Shown here in pieces: positions 16,080 through 24,578 of a DNA stretch of 64,000 bases; within the stretch, counting starts at the first letter, position 1, and every line of letters begins with the position of its first letter. The stretch is from Streptomyces sp. S465 (lineage in GTDB: Bacteria > Actinomycetota > Actinomycetes > Streptomycetales > Streptomycetaceae). Under the pieces are notes generated by a model. The model was not told the DNA's origin. It did not search any database and was given only the letters and a program-made list of their open reading frames with translations. The translations under genes and the position numbers were made by a program. The stretch is taken from the NCBI RefSeq assembly GCF_026898115.1, contig NZ_CP114036.1, forward strand, positions 2,418,001 to 2,482,000, in the 5' to 3' direction.

Positions 16080-17909
16080 ATGTCCCCTCGCGCCCCGCGC
16101 GGACCCGTCGCCGTCACCGTCGTCGCCGCCTCCGCCCTCGCGGCCGGGCTGCTCGCCGTACCGTCATCGGCCGCCGCCGCCGAGATCCGCATCCATGACA
16201 TCCAGGGCAGCACCCGGATATCCCCGCTCGCCGGACAGCGGGTGACCGACGTCCCCGGCACGGTCACGGCGATACGCGCCTTCGGCTCGTCGCGCGGCTT
16301 CTGGGTCCAGGACACCGCGCCCGACGACGACCCGGCCACCAGCGAGGCGATCTTCGTCTACACCGGATCGACCACGCCCTCGGTCGCCGTGGGCGACTCG
16401 GTGCTGGTCTCCGGAACGGTGTCCGAGTACTACCCGGGCGGCAAGGACGCCGGCGGGCAGTCGCTCACCGAGCTGTCCAAGGCGACCTGGACGGTCCGGT
16501 CCTCCGGCAACGCGCTGCCCGCCGCCTACCGGCTCAACCCGTCCACGATCCCCGACCGCTACGCCCCGGACGCCGGCGGGAACTCCATCGAGGGGCTGCG
16601 GCTGCGGCCGCGCTCGTACGCCCTGGACCGCTACGAGTCCCTGGAGGGCATGCGGGTCTCGGTCCAGGACGCGCCCGTGGTCGGCGCGACCAACACCTAC
16701 AAGGAGCTGTGGGTCACCGCCGAGCCCCGCCACCAGCGGACCGCGCGCGGCGGCGCCCTCTACAGCTCGTACCGCGACGCGAACGCAGGACGGGTGAAGG
16801 TGGTCTCCCTCCTGCCCTACGCCGAGCACCCCTTCCCGGTCGCGGACGTCGGCGACGCGCTGACCGGCACCACGGCCGGACCGCTGGACTACGACGACTT
16901 CGGCGGGTACACGATCGCCGCCACCGCGCTGGGCGGCCTGGCCGACCACGGCCCCGAGCGGGAGAGCACCCGCGCGCAGCGGGCGGACGAACTCTCCATC
17001 GCCACCTACAACGTGGAGAACCTCTCCCCCAAGACCGCCCAGTCGAAGTTCGACCGGCTGGCCTCGGGGCTGGTGGAGCACCTCGCCTCGCCGGACATCG
17101 TCGCGCTGGAGGAGGTCCAGGACGACAACGGTTCCACGGACGACGCGGTGGTGAGCGCCGACGCCACGCTGAAGAAGCTCACCGACGCGATCGAGGCGGC
17201 GGGCGGACCCTCGTACGCGTGGCGCCAGATCGACCCGGTGGACGACCAGGACGGCGGCCAGCCCGGCGGCAACATCCGCGTGGCGTTCCTCTACAACCCG
17301 GAGCGGGTCTCCTTCACCGACATCCCGGGCGGCGACTCCACCACCCCGGTGCGGGTCGAGGAGAAGGGCGGCAAGGCCACGCTGTCGGCCTCCCCCGGCC
17401 GTATCGCCCCGGCGGACGACGTCTGGAAGGACAGCCGCAAGCCGCTGGTCGGGCAGTTCTCCTTCCGGGGCCGCCCGGTCTTCGTGGTGGCCAACCACTT
17501 CAACTCCAAGGGCGGCGACCAGGGCCTGGACAGCCGCTTCCAGCCCCCGGCCCGCTCCTCGGAGACCCAGCGCACCGGACAGGCCGCGACCGTCAACACC
17601 TTCGTCAAGGAGCTGCTGAACGCCGACCCCAAGGCGGCCGTGGTGGTCGCGGGCGACCTCAACGACTACCAGTTCTCGCCCGCGCTGGCCGAACTCACCG
17701 AGGGCGGTGTGCTGACGGACCTGGTGACCCGGCTGCCGAAGGACGAGCGCTACGGCTATGTCTACAACGGCAATTCGCAGGTGCTGGACCACATCCTCAC
17801 CAGCCGTGCGCTGAGCCGCCACGCCGACTACGACATCGTCCACGTCAACGCCGAGTTCTCGGACCAGTCCAGCGACCACGACCCGCAGGTGGTGCGGGTG
17901 CGGCCCTGA
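16080..17909 (+). CDS. Secreted endonuclease/exonuclease/phosphatase-family nuclease (ExeM/NucH-like)
   Basis: A 609-residue protein with a Sec signal peptide (residues 1-33, cleavage after SAAAA). Residues 40-290 are an OB-fold/DUF-type N-terminal region typical of ExeM/NucH nucleases. From about 305 to the end lies an EEP nuclease domain: SIATYNVENLSP, DIVALEEVQDDNG (metal Glu), VVVANHFNSKGGD, AAVVVAGDLNDYQ and the C-terminal SSDHDPQVV (catalytic His). It would degrade extracellular DNA. ATG 16080 is preceded by GGAG. A convergent hairpin terminator follows. Confidence 0.88.
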   Translation: MSPRAPRGPVAVTVVAASALAAGLLAVPSSAAAAEIRIHDIQGSTRISPLAGQRVTDVPGTVTAIRAFGSSRGFWVQDTAPDDDPATSEAIFVYTGSTTPSVAVGDSVLVSGTVSEYYPGGKDAGGQSLTELSKATWTVRSSGNALPAAYRLNPSTIPDRYAPDAGGNSIEGLRLRPRSYALDRYESLEGMRVSVQDAPVVGATNTYKELWVTAEPRHQRTARGGALYSSYRDANAGRVKVVSLLPYAEHPFPVADVGDALTGTTAGPLDYDDFGGYTIAATALGGLADHGPERESTRAQRADELSIATYNVENLSPKTAQSKFDRLASGLVEHLASPDIVALEEVQDDNGSTDDAVVSADATLKKLTDAIEAAGGPSYAWRQIDPVDDQDGGQPGGNIRVAFLYNPERVSFTDIPGGDSTTPVRVEEKGGKATLSASPGRIAPADDVWKDSRKPLVGQFSFRGRPVFVVANHFNSKGGDQGLDSRFQPPARSSETQRTGQAATVNTFVKELLNADPKAAVVVAGDLNDYQFSPALAELTEGGVLTDLVTRLPKDERYGYVYNGNSQVLDHILTSRALSRHADYDIVHVNAEFSDQSSDHDPQVVRVRP

Positions 17910-17924
17910 CGCCCGGCGTCACGC

Positions 17925-17961
17925 GGCGGCCCGGCGGGAAGCTGCTTCCCGCCGGGCCGCC
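17925..17961. terminator. Bidirectional terminator between nuclease gene and dapD
   Basis: A perfect 16-bp stem GGCGGCCCGGCGGGAA / TTCCCGCCGGGCCGCC with a 5-nt loop, placed between the convergent stops at 17909 and 18000. Confidence 0.8.
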
Positions 17962-17999
17962 GTCCTGCGTCCGGTCTTCAGTTGTGGCTCAGTCGTGGC

Positions 18000-18986
18000 T
18001 CAGTTGTGGCTGTGCAGCGCCTCGTTCAGACCGCCCCAGGAACCCGTGCGGGGCAGCGCCTCGACGGTGCCGGTGACGGAGTTGCGGCGGAAGAGGAGGT
18101 TGTTGACGCCGGACAGCTCCAGAGCCTTGGCGATCTTGCCGTCCGGGAGGGTGACGCGGGTGCCCGCCGTCACGTACAGCCCCGCCTCGACGATGCAGTC
18201 GTCGCCGAGCGAGATGCCCAGACCCGCCTCGGCGCCGAGCAGGCAGCGCTCGCCGATGGTGATGGTCTGCTTGCCGCCGCCGGACAGCGTGCCCATGATC
18301 GAGGCGCCGCCGCCGACGTCCGAGCCGTCGCCCACCACGACGCCCGCGCTGATCCGGCCCTCGACCATGGAGGTGCCGAGCGTGCCGGCGTTGAAGTTGA
18401 CGAAGCCCTCGTGCATGACGGTGGTCCCCGGGGCGAGGTGCGCGCCGAGGCGGACCCGGTCGGCGTCGCCGATGCGGACGCCGGAGGGGACGACGTAGTC
18501 GGTCATCCGCGGGAACTTGTCGACACTGGTCACCGACAGCTGGAGCCCTTCCGCGCGGGCGGCGAGCCGGGCCCGCTCCACCTGGTCGGCGGCGACGGGA
18601 CCGAGCGAGGTCCAGGCGACGTTGGCAAGCAGGCCGAACTGGCCCTCCAGGCTCACCCCGTGCGGCTTGACCAGCCGGTGGCTGAGCAGGTGCAGCCGCA
18701 GATAGACGTCGTGCGCGTCGACGGGCTTCTCGTCGAGCGAGGCGATGACCGTGCGGACGGCGACGACCTCGACGCCGCGCCGGGGGTCCGGTCCGACCGC
18801 CTTGAGGGCGGTCTCGCCCAGCAGCTGCGTGGTCCGCTCGGCATCGAGCCGCTCGGTCCCGGCCGGGCCGGGCTCGTCGGTCAGCTCGGGGGCCGGGAAC
18901 CAGGTGTCGAGAACGGTGCCGTCCTCGGTGAGGGTGGCGAGACCGGCGGCGACGGCGCCGGTGCGGGTGGTGGGTGCATCGGTCAT
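18000..18986 (-). CDS. dapD: 2,3,4,5-tetrahydropyridine-2,6-dicarboxylate N-succinyltransferase
   Basis: A 328-residue actinobacterial-type DapD of the lysine/meso-diaminopimelate pathway (succinylase branch). The C-terminal half is a left-handed beta-helix of hexapeptide repeats: [59 protein letters not shown]. The ATG at 18986 gives [10 protein letters not shown], the normal N-terminus; the frame stays open further upstream only through the repetitive GC array. It stands alone. Confidence 0.93.
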   Translation of the reverse strand: MTDAPTTRTGAVAAGLATLTEDGTVLDTWFPAPELTDEPGPAGTERLDAERTTQLLGETALKAVGPDPRRGVEVVAVRTVIASLDEKPVDAHDVYLRLHLLSHRLVKPHGVSLEGQFGLLANVAWTSLGPVAADQVERARLAARAEGLQLSVTSVDKFPRMTDYVVPSGVRIGDADRVRLGAHLAPGTTVMHEGFVNFNAGTLGTSMVEGRISAGVVVGDGSDVGGGASIMGTLSGGGKQTITIGERCLLGAEAGLGISLGDDCIVEAGLYVTAGTRVTLPDGKIAKALELSGVNNLLFRRNSVTGTVEALPRTGSWGGLNEALHSHN

Positions 18987-19039
18987 GCTCAGAACGCTAA
19001 CCGGAGCCGGCCCCGAGAGGCGAACCGGTCTCAACGACC

Positions 19040-19690
19040 GACACCCACCGCCCCGGCCCCCGGCCCGGCCCGGTCCGCGCCGGCCCGGTCCGGTCCGCGT
19101 CGGCCCGGTCCGGGGCGCGTCGGCCCGGTCCGGGGCGCGTCGGCCCACCCCGGCCCATCCCGACCCGATCCACCCCGGCCCGGTTGGTCCGCAGCGGCCC
19201 ACCCCGGCCCGGACCCCAGCCCGGTCCACCCCGGCCCGCGCCCCCGGTCCGTGCCGGTCCACCCCGGTCCGCGCCGGCCCGCGCCCCCGGTCCGTGCCGG
19301 TCCACCCCGACCTACCCCGGCCCGGTCCGGTCCACGGCCCGGTCCGGTCCACCCTGGTCCGCACCAGCCCGCCTCAGCCCGCGCCGGTCCACTCCGGCCC
19401 GCGCCAGGCCGTCCCGGCCCGCGCCAGTCCACGCCGGTCCGCCCCCGCCCGCGCCGGTCCACGCGGGTCCAGCCCCGCCCGCCCGGCCCGTGCCGGTCCA
19501 CTCTGGCCTGCCCTGGCCCGGCCCACCCCGGTCCGCCCCGGCCCGCGCCGGTCCACCCCGGCCCGCACCAGTCCACCCTGGCCTGCCCCGGCCCGGTCCA
19601 CCCCGGTCCGCGCCGACCCACGCCGGTCCAGCCCCGCCCGCCCCGGCCCACGCCGGTCCACCCCGGCCTGCCCTGGCCCGGTCCGCGCCC
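19040..19690. repeat. About 650-bp decamer-like GC array
   Basis: The gap between dapD and the next stop is almost entirely variants of CCGGTCCACC and CCGGCCCGCG arranged in a roughly 10-bp register, with larger echoes such as GTGCCGGTCCACCCCGRCC repeated near 19250 and 19290. Long frames exist on both strands but a 10-bp period shifts frame at each unit, so no common peptide repeat is encoded. No recognisable gene or terminator is inside. Function is unknown. Confidence 0.75.
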
Positions 19691-19705
19691 CCTGCCCGCC
19701 TCGGC

Positions 19706-20665
19706 TCAGGGCCGCTGTCCGTCCTCGTCCACCAGTGCCTGGTCCACCAGCGCATGCGTGCTGAGCACGTCGCCGGCCTTCCAGCCGTCCTTGTCGTCTG
19801 CGTCCGGCTCCGCGTCGTAGCCCGCGATGCCGCGCTCCCCGAGCGGGGCGAAGGTCTCCGGGTCGTACAGCAGTTGGAACTCGGTGAAGCCCTTCTTCCG
19901 CACCGTGCCCTGGCCGATCGCCACGGCCTTGCGCCCGAGGTTGTCCGTCACCCGGGCGGCCGTGATCCCCGGCAGGGTCGCCATCGCCCGGAGGACCTTG
20001 GCCCGGCCCTCGGGGTCGGTCGGAAACGCCTGGCTCAGACCGCCGAGCAGCCGGAAGTCGTACTGCGCGGAGGTCTCGGAGTCCGGGCGGCCCTCTTCCA
20101 GCGTGCGGACCTTCTTCTTCACCCGCTCCGGGTCGTCCGGCAGCGACCGCAGCAGGCGGTACTCCTTCCGGGCCGCGTACGAGGGATCGTCGTACGCCGT
20201 CCAGGACTCGGACTCGCGCGGTTCCGGCCCGCCGTCGATCCGGCCCGCGTCCACGTACCTGGTGTAGATCCACTGGCCGTCATGGGGCGTGGGGACGGGG
20301 GTCTGCTCCACGGTGTCCGCCGCCTGACGCAGCAGCTTCGCCGCGTCGCCGAGGTCCTTCCCGTCCGCGGCGCTGCCCAGCCGGGCGGTCGCGGTGTAGC
20401 CGGGCCGGGCCGCGGGGTCCGCTACGCGGGTGCCCCCGGCCCCGCCGCCCACGACGTCGGCGGCCAGCAGGGCGGCTACGGTCAGCGTCGCGGCGACACC
20501 GGCGGCGGCGAGCCGCCAGTCGGCGCGGAAGCGGCGCCCGCGGGCCGCGCCGGTGGCGGCCTGGTGGAGCCGCGCGCGCCCGGCCGCGAGCCGCGCCCGG
20601 TCGGGGCGGGGGGCGTCGGCGCGCAGCGCGCGCAGCCCGGTCAGGTCCTGCTGAAGATCATCCAT
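19706..20665 (-). CDS. CU044_5270-type membrane-anchored protein, ECF sigma partner
   Basis: A 319-residue protein. Residues 1-50 are cytoplasmic (MDDLQQDLTGLRALRADAP), residues about 51-70 a single membrane helix (LAAAGVAATLTVAALLAADV), and the rest an extracellular domain with YTRYVDAG and the FTEFQLLYDPETFAPLG segment shared by CU044_5270-family proteins. Its ATG lies inside the last codons of the sigma-factor gene (8-bp overlap). This arrangement is common in actinomycetes and suggests an anti-sigma or sensor role. There is no zinc-binding HxxxCxxC motif. Confidence 0.75.
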   Translation of the reverse strand: MDDLQQDLTGLRALRADAPRPDRARLAAGRARLHQAATGAARGRRFRADWRLAAAGVAATLTVAALLAADVVGGGAGGTRVADPAARPGYTATARLGSAADGKDLGDAAKLLRQAADTVEQTPVPTPHDGQWIYTRYVDAGRIDGGPEPRESESWTAYDDPSYAARKEYRLLRSLPDDPERVKKKVRTLEEGRPDSETSAQYDFRLLGGLSQAFPTDPEGRAKVLRAMATLPGITAARVTDNLGRKAVAIGQGTVRKKGFTEFQLLYDPETFAPLGERGIAGYDAEPDADDKDGWKAGDVLSTHALVDQALVDEDGQRP

Positions 20666-21311
20666 AGCTGACCACCTCCGTGACATCCGTGACATCCGTG
20701 GCATCCGTGGCATCGCTGACGAGGGTGGGGTCGGTGCCGAGCGCGGAGCGCACCGTGCGGCGGGCGCGGTTGAGCCGGGAGCGGACGGTCCCGACGGGGA
20801 TGCCGAGGGCCTCCGCGACCTCCTGGTAGCTGAGGTCGGCCCAGGCGACGAGGAGCAGCACATGCCGGTCGCGGGCGGACAGCCCGGCGAGGGCGGCAGC
20901 CAGAGGCCGGCGGGTGGCCTCGGCCGCCATCCGGCTGTCGGCGCGCTCGACCCAGGACTCGGCGACCGGGTCGGTGCCGGTGCGGGCCAGGGCGCGCAGC
21001 GCCCGTACCTCGGCACGGCGGTGCTTGCCGATGAGGTTGGCGGCGATGCCGTACAGCCAGGGGCGGGCGGTGCGGCGCCCCTGGTCGTAGCGGGCCCGGA
21101 CGCGGAAGGCGATGAGGAAGGTCTCGGCGGTGATGTCGTCCGCGGCGCCGTCGCCGAGGCGGCGGGCCGCGTAGCGGTGGATGTCCGGCGCGTACCGGTC
21201 GTAGAGCCGCGCGAAGATCTCGGGCCGCTCCAGCGACTGGGCCACGACCGCCGCGTCGTCGTCGGGCGTGGGGTCGGGGTCGTGGTGCGACGGTGGATCG
21301 GGGTCGGTCAC
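20658..21311 (-). CDS. ECF-type RNA polymerase sigma factor
   Basis: A 217-residue sigma-70 family protein. Region 2 runs from about residue 30 to 100 (FARLYDRYAPDIHRYAARRL, then ITAETFLIAF and RPWLYGIAANLI) and region 4 from about 135 to 190 (LSARDRHVLLLVAWADLSYQEVAEALGIPVGTVRSRLNRAR). The acidic tail is a Thr-Asp-Val/Ala repeat made by a 9-bp tandem repeat. ATG at 21311. It is co-transcribed with the membrane-anchored partner downstream. The regulon is unknown. Confidence 0.88.
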   Translation of the reverse strand: MTDPDPPSHHDPDPTPDDDAAVVAQSLERPEIFARLYDRYAPDIHRYAARRLGDGAADDITAETFLIAFRVRARYDQGRRTARPWLYGIAANLIGKHRRAEVRALRALARTGTDPVAESWVERADSRMAAEATRRPLAAALAGLSARDRHVLLLVAWADLSYQEVAEALGIPVGTVRSRLNRARRTVRSALGTDPTLVSDATDATDVTDVTEVVSYG

Positions 21312-21399
21312 AGGGTCTCCGTATCCGGTGCGTCGAGGTGCGGGGATCGGTGTGTCACCCCCTGTTCCCCGATGGCCGGATACGGGTTCACGGCCTGCC

Positions 21400-21540
21400 C
21401 GTCAGCCGGTCGGCCGCCCCTCCGGCCGGGCGCCAGTGCTCAGCCGGTCGCCAGCCCCTCAACCAGCCGCCAGTGCCTCAGCCGGTCGCCCGCCCCTCAG
21501 CCGGTCGGCCGCCCCTCAGCCGGTCGGCCGCCCCTCAGCC
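21400..21540. repeat. 19-bp tandem repeats reaching the tetR stop codon
   Basis: TCAGCCGGTCGGCCGCCCC is perfectly repeated at 21497-21515 and 21516-21534; a third copy starts at 21535 and its TCA is the tetR stop codon. Degenerate copies extend left to about 21400. This is the end of the 223-bp gap between the sigma-factor and tetR genes. Confidence 0.75.
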
Positions 21541-22074
21541 GGTCACCCGCTCGAACGCCGCCCGCGCCTCGTCCCGGTCGAACGGCCGCCCGGTCAGCAG
21601 CAACTGGAGCAGCAGCCCGTCGAACAGCGCCACCACCCCCCGCGCGACGGAGAGGTCGCCGGCGCGGCGGACCAGCAGGGCCGCCGTGTCATCGAGGTAC
21701 GCGGCGACGATCGGCCGCACCGGGGTGCGCCGCAGGGCGGCGACGTACAGCTCGTACTCCAGCTCCAGCCGCTTCCGGTCCCCCTCCAGCAGCTCCTCCA
21801 TCAGCCCGGTCATGGCGTCCGCGAGCGGCACCTCGGCGGCCGTGTCCCGCTCCCAGCGCTCCATATCGGCCACCCACTCGGCGCTGACCTGCTCCAGCGC
21901 GGCGACCAGCAGATCATCCAGGGACGCGAAGTGGTACGTGGTCGACCCGAGCGGCACATCGGCCGCTGCGGCCACGGTCCGATGGCTGAGCGCTCCGATG
22001 CCGCGCTCCCCCACCACCGTGATCGCGGCGTCGATGATCCGCTGCCGCCGCTCGGGGTCGTAGCGGCGTCCCAT
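21535..22074 (-). CDS. TetR-family regulator coupled to an SMR efflux gene
   Basis: A 179-residue repressor with helix-turn-helix ALSHRTVAAAADVPLGSTTYHFASLDDLL (segments within residues 28-58) and a TetR_C_6-like ligand domain (ELEYELYVAALRR). ATG at 22074 shares one base with the SMR stop (TGATG). The final codons border the 19-bp tandem repeats. It likely represses the SMR-tetR operon by binding the paired GTACG sites upstream of the SMR gene. Confidence 0.85.
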   Translation of the reverse strand: MGRRYDPERRQRIIDAAITVVGERGIGALSHRTVAAAADVPLGSTTYHFASLDDLLVAALEQVSAEWVADMERWERDTAAEVPLADAMTGLMEELLEGDRKRLELEYELYVAALRRTPVRPIVAAYLDDTAALLVRRAGDLSVARGVVALFDGLLLQLLLTGRPFDRDEARAAFERVTG

Positions 22075-22394
22075 CAGTGGGCCCCGCTGGAATTGAGCAC
22101 CACCACTCCCGCGATGACCAGCAGCACCCCGATCACCTTCGCGGCGGTCATCGCCTCCCCCAGGAAGAGCATGCCGATCGCGGCGATGACGGCGGTCCCG
22201 ACCCCGGACCATATGGCGTACGCGGTGCTGACCGAGATGGTCTTGAGCGTCTGCGCGAGCAGGACGAAGGACACCAGATAGCCCGCGGCCGTGGCGAGCG
22301 AGGGCCACAGCCTGCTGAAGCCCTCGCTGTACTTCATCGAGGTGGTGGCGAGGATCTCGGCGAGGATCGCCCCGGAGAGCGTCAGATATCCCAT
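22074..22394 (-). CDS. Small multidrug resistance (SMR/EmrE-like) efflux protein
   Basis: A 106-residue four-helix protein. Glu in GAILAEILATTSMKYSEGF is the proton/substrate-binding residue of SMR helix 1. TAYAIWSGVGTAVIAAIGML is helix 3. ATG 22394 has no ribosome site, and a TACGCT -10 candidate 7 bp before it suggests a leaderless transcript. It exports lipophilic cations or guanidinium-type compounds as a dimer. The SMR gene precedes its own TetR regulator. Confidence 0.87.
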   Translation of the reverse strand: MGYLTLSGAILAEILATTSMKYSEGFSRLWPSLATAAGYLVSFVLLAQTLKTISVSTAYAIWSGVGTAVIAAIGMLFLGEAMTAAKVIGVLLVIAGVVVLNSSGAH

Positions 22395-22430
22395 GCGTAC
22401 GAGCGTACACAACGATGCGTACGGCCGTAC
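22393..22430. promoter_or_regulatory. Two copies of a GTACG-NN-CGTAC operator at the SMR start
   Basis: ATGCGTACGAGCGTAC (22393-22408) and ATGCGTACGGCCGTAC (22415-22430) are direct copies spaced 22 bp, about two helical turns. Each contains the dyad GTACG-NN-CGTAC. They cover the -10 region and the SMR start codon. Probable target of the TetR product encoded downstream. Confidence 0.65.
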
Positions 22431-22459
22431 ATAAAAGCCCCCCAAGGGTCCGGACACGC

Positions 22460-22493
22460 GGATGGCCCCCGCGCCGCGGCGCGGGGGCCATCC
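22460..22493 (-). terminator. Perfect 34-bp palindrome ending the suf operon
   Basis: GGATGGCCCCCGCGCCG followed directly by its exact complement, 18 bp past the sufT stop. It separates the suf operon from the SMR-tetR unit on the same strand. Confidence 0.8.
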
Positions 22494-22510
22494 GGGACAT
22501 CCAGGAGCCG

Positions 22511-22849
22511 TCAGACGTTGAAGCCGAGCGCACGCAGCTGCTCGCGCCCATCGTCGGTGATCTTGTCCGGGCCCCACGGCGGCATCCAGACCCAGTTGAT
22601 CCGCAGCTCGCCCACAATGCCGTCGGTCGCGGACTTGGCCTGGTCCTCGATGACATCGGTCAGCGGGCAGGCCGCCGAGGTGAGCGTCATGTCGATGGTG
22701 GCGATATTGCTGTCGTCGACATGGATGCCGTAGACCAGGCCGAGGTTGACCACGTCGATGCCCAGCTCGGGGTCCACGACGTCGTACAGGGCCTCGCGGA
22801 CCTCTTCCTCGCTCGCGGGCTTGGTGGTGGTCTCCACGTTGTCACTCAT
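22511..22849 (-). CDS. sufT: SufT-type iron-sulfur assembly factor (DUF59/MIP18)
   Basis: A 112-residue DUF59 protein with VDPELGIDVVNLGLVYG near residues 26-42 and the signature TLTSAACPLTDVI near 68-80, whose Cys is typical of SufT/PaaD-like maturation factors. It assists delivery of Fe-S clusters. ATG at 22849 overlaps the sufU stop by 4 bp. Last gene of the suf operon, followed by a strong palindromic terminator. Confidence 0.9.
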   Translation of the reverse strand: MSDNVETTTKPASEEEVREALYDVVDPELGIDVVNLGLVYGIHVDDSNIATIDMTLTSAACPLTDVIEDQAKSATDGIVGELRINWVWMPPWGPDKITDDGREQLRALGFNV

Positions 22850-23310
22850 GCGGTCTTCCCTCCGGCGGTCTCACCCAGTGCCTGTGCCGTCGCGTCCTTC
22901 CACGCCATCCAGCTCAGCAGCGCGCATTTCACACGGGCCGGGTACTTGGAGACACCGGCGAACGCGATCGCGTCCTCCAGCACCTCCTCCATGGCGTCGT
23001 CCGGCTCGGCCCGGCCCTTGGACTGCATCAGCTCCAGAAAGGTCTCCTGGATCTTGCGGGCCTCGGCCAGCTCCTTGCCGACCAGCAGTTCATTGAGCAC
23101 GGAGGCGCTGGCCTGGCTGATGGAACAGCCCTGGCCCTCGTAACTCACGTCCTCGATGGTGTCGCCGTCAAGCCGAACCCGGAGGGTGATCTCGTCACCG
23201 CAGGTCGGATTGACATGGTGGACCTCTGCGTCGCCGTCCCGCAGCCCCCGCCCGTGGGGGTTCTTGTAGTGGTCCAGGATCACGTCCTGGTACATCGAAT
23301 CCAGCTTCAC
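22846..23310 (-). CDS. sufU: SufU zinc-dependent sulfurtransferase
   Basis: A 154-residue IscU-fold protein. Three conserved cysteines sit in NPTCGDEITL (near 36), GQGCSISQAS (near 61) and VKCALLSW (near 128). The insertion between the second and third marks SufU rather than IscU. It receives persulfide sulfur from SufS and passes it to the SufBCD scaffold. ATG at 23310, 11 bp after the sufS stop. Confidence 0.93.
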   Translation of the reverse strand: MKLDSMYQDVILDHYKNPHGRGLRDGDAEVHHVNPTCGDEITLRVRLDGDTIEDVSYEGQGCSISQASASVLNELLVGKELAEARKIQETFLELMQSKGRAEPDDAMEEVLEDAIAFAGVSKYPARVKCALLSWMAWKDATAQALGETAGGKTA

Positions 23311-23321
23311 GCGGCACGCCC

Positions 23322-24578
23322 CTACCCGAAGAAGTTCCGTACGTGCTCCAGGCCCTCCACCAAGGCGTCGACCTCGGCCGGCGTGGAGTACAGATAGAAC
23401 GACGCCCGGGTGGTCGCCGGAATTCCGTAGCGCAGGCAGACCGGGCGGGCGCAGTGGTGGCCGACCCGGACCGCGATGCCCTGCTCGTCGAGCACCTGGC
23501 CCACGTCGTGGGGGTGGATGTCGCCGAGCGTGAAGGAGATCGTGGCGCCGCGCTCCTCGGCCGTGGTGGGGCCGATGATGCGCAGCTCGGGCACCTCCAG
23601 GAGCCTGCCGACCGCGTAGTGCGTGAGGGCGTGCTCATGGCGGGTGATGTTGTCCATGCCGATCGAGGTGAGGTAGTCCACGGCCGCGCCGAGGCCGACG
23701 GCCTGGGCGATCGGGGGCGTACCGGCCTCGAACTTGTGCGGCGCCGGGGCGTAGGTGGACGAGTGCATCGAGACGGTCTCGATCATCTCGCCGCCGCCGA
23801 GGAACGGAGGCAGGTCCTCCAGCAGCTCCTGGCGGCCCCACAGCACCCCGATACCGGTCGGACCGCACATCTTGTGGCCGGTGAAGGCCACGAAGTCGGC
23901 CTGGAGCGCCTGCACGTCCAGCGCCATGTGCGGGGCGGCCTGGGAGGCGTCGATCACCACGAGGGCGCCGACGTCCTGGGCGCGGCGGACGATCGCCTCG
24001 ACCGGGTTGACCGTGCCGAGGATGTTGGAGACCAGCACGAACGAGACGACCTTGGTCTTCTCGGTGATGATCTGCTCGATCTCCGACAGGTCGAGCCGGC
24101 CGTCCTCGGTGAGGCCGAACCACTTCAGCTTCGCGCCGGTGCGCTGCGAGAGCAGCTGCCACGGAACGATGTTGGAGTGGTGCTCCATCTCGGTGATGAC
24201 GATCTCGGTGTCCTGGTCCACCCGGTAGGGCTCATCGGCCCAGCCGAGCATGTTGGCGACCAGGTTCAGCGACTCCGAGGCGTTCTTGGTGAAGATCACC
24301 TCGTCGCGGCTGGGAGCGTTGATGAAGGCGGCGACCTTGTCGCGGGCGCCCTCGTACAGCGCCGTGGCCTCCTCGGCGAGCACATGGACGCCGCGGTGCA
24401 CATTGGCGTTGGAGCGCTCGTAGTAGTCGTTCAGCACGTCCAGCACCTGGCGCGGCTTCTGCGAAGTCGCCGCGTTGTCCAGGTAGACGAGCTTCTTGTC
24501 GTCGTGGACGGCACGGTCCAGGATCGGGAAATCCTTGCGGATCGCCTCGGTGTCGAGGAGGCCCGGCAGCTGTGTCAC
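23322..24578 (-). CDS. sufS: SufS cysteine desulfurase
   Basis: A 418-residue PLP enzyme of group II desulfurases. YLDNAATSQKP near residue 32, the PLP Lys in FTGHKMCGPTG near 230, and the catalytic Cys in RVGHHCARPVC near 370 are intact. It takes sulfur from cysteine, leaving alanine, and hands the persulfide to SufU. ATG at 24578 overlaps the sufC stop by 4 bp. Confidence 0.95.
   Translation of the reverse strand: MTQLPGLLDTEAIRKDFPILDRAVHDDKKLVYLDNAATSQKPRQVLDVLNDYYERSNANVHRGVHVLAEEATALYEGARDKVAAFINAPSRDEVIFTKNASESLNLVANMLGWADEPYRVDQDTEIVITEMEHHSNIVPWQLLSQRTGAKLKWFGLTEDGRLDLSEIEQIITEKTKVVSFVLVSNILGTVNPVEAIVRRAQDVGALVVIDASQAAPHMALDVQALQADFVAFTGHKMCGPTGIGVLWGRQELLEDLPPFLGGGEMIETVSMHSSTYAPAPHKFEAGTPPIAQAVGLGAAVDYLTSIGMDNITRHEHALTHYAVGRLLEVPELRIIGPTTAEERGATISFTLGDIHPHDVGQVLDEQGIAVRVGHHCARPVCLRYGIPATTRASFYLYSTPAEVDALVEGLEHVRNFFG

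Noticed and set aside
19184..20671. Plus-strand 495-codon frame across the decamer array and the next gene
   Set aside because: Runs antisense to a real gene and through low-complexity repeats; Pro/Ala/Gly-only translation.
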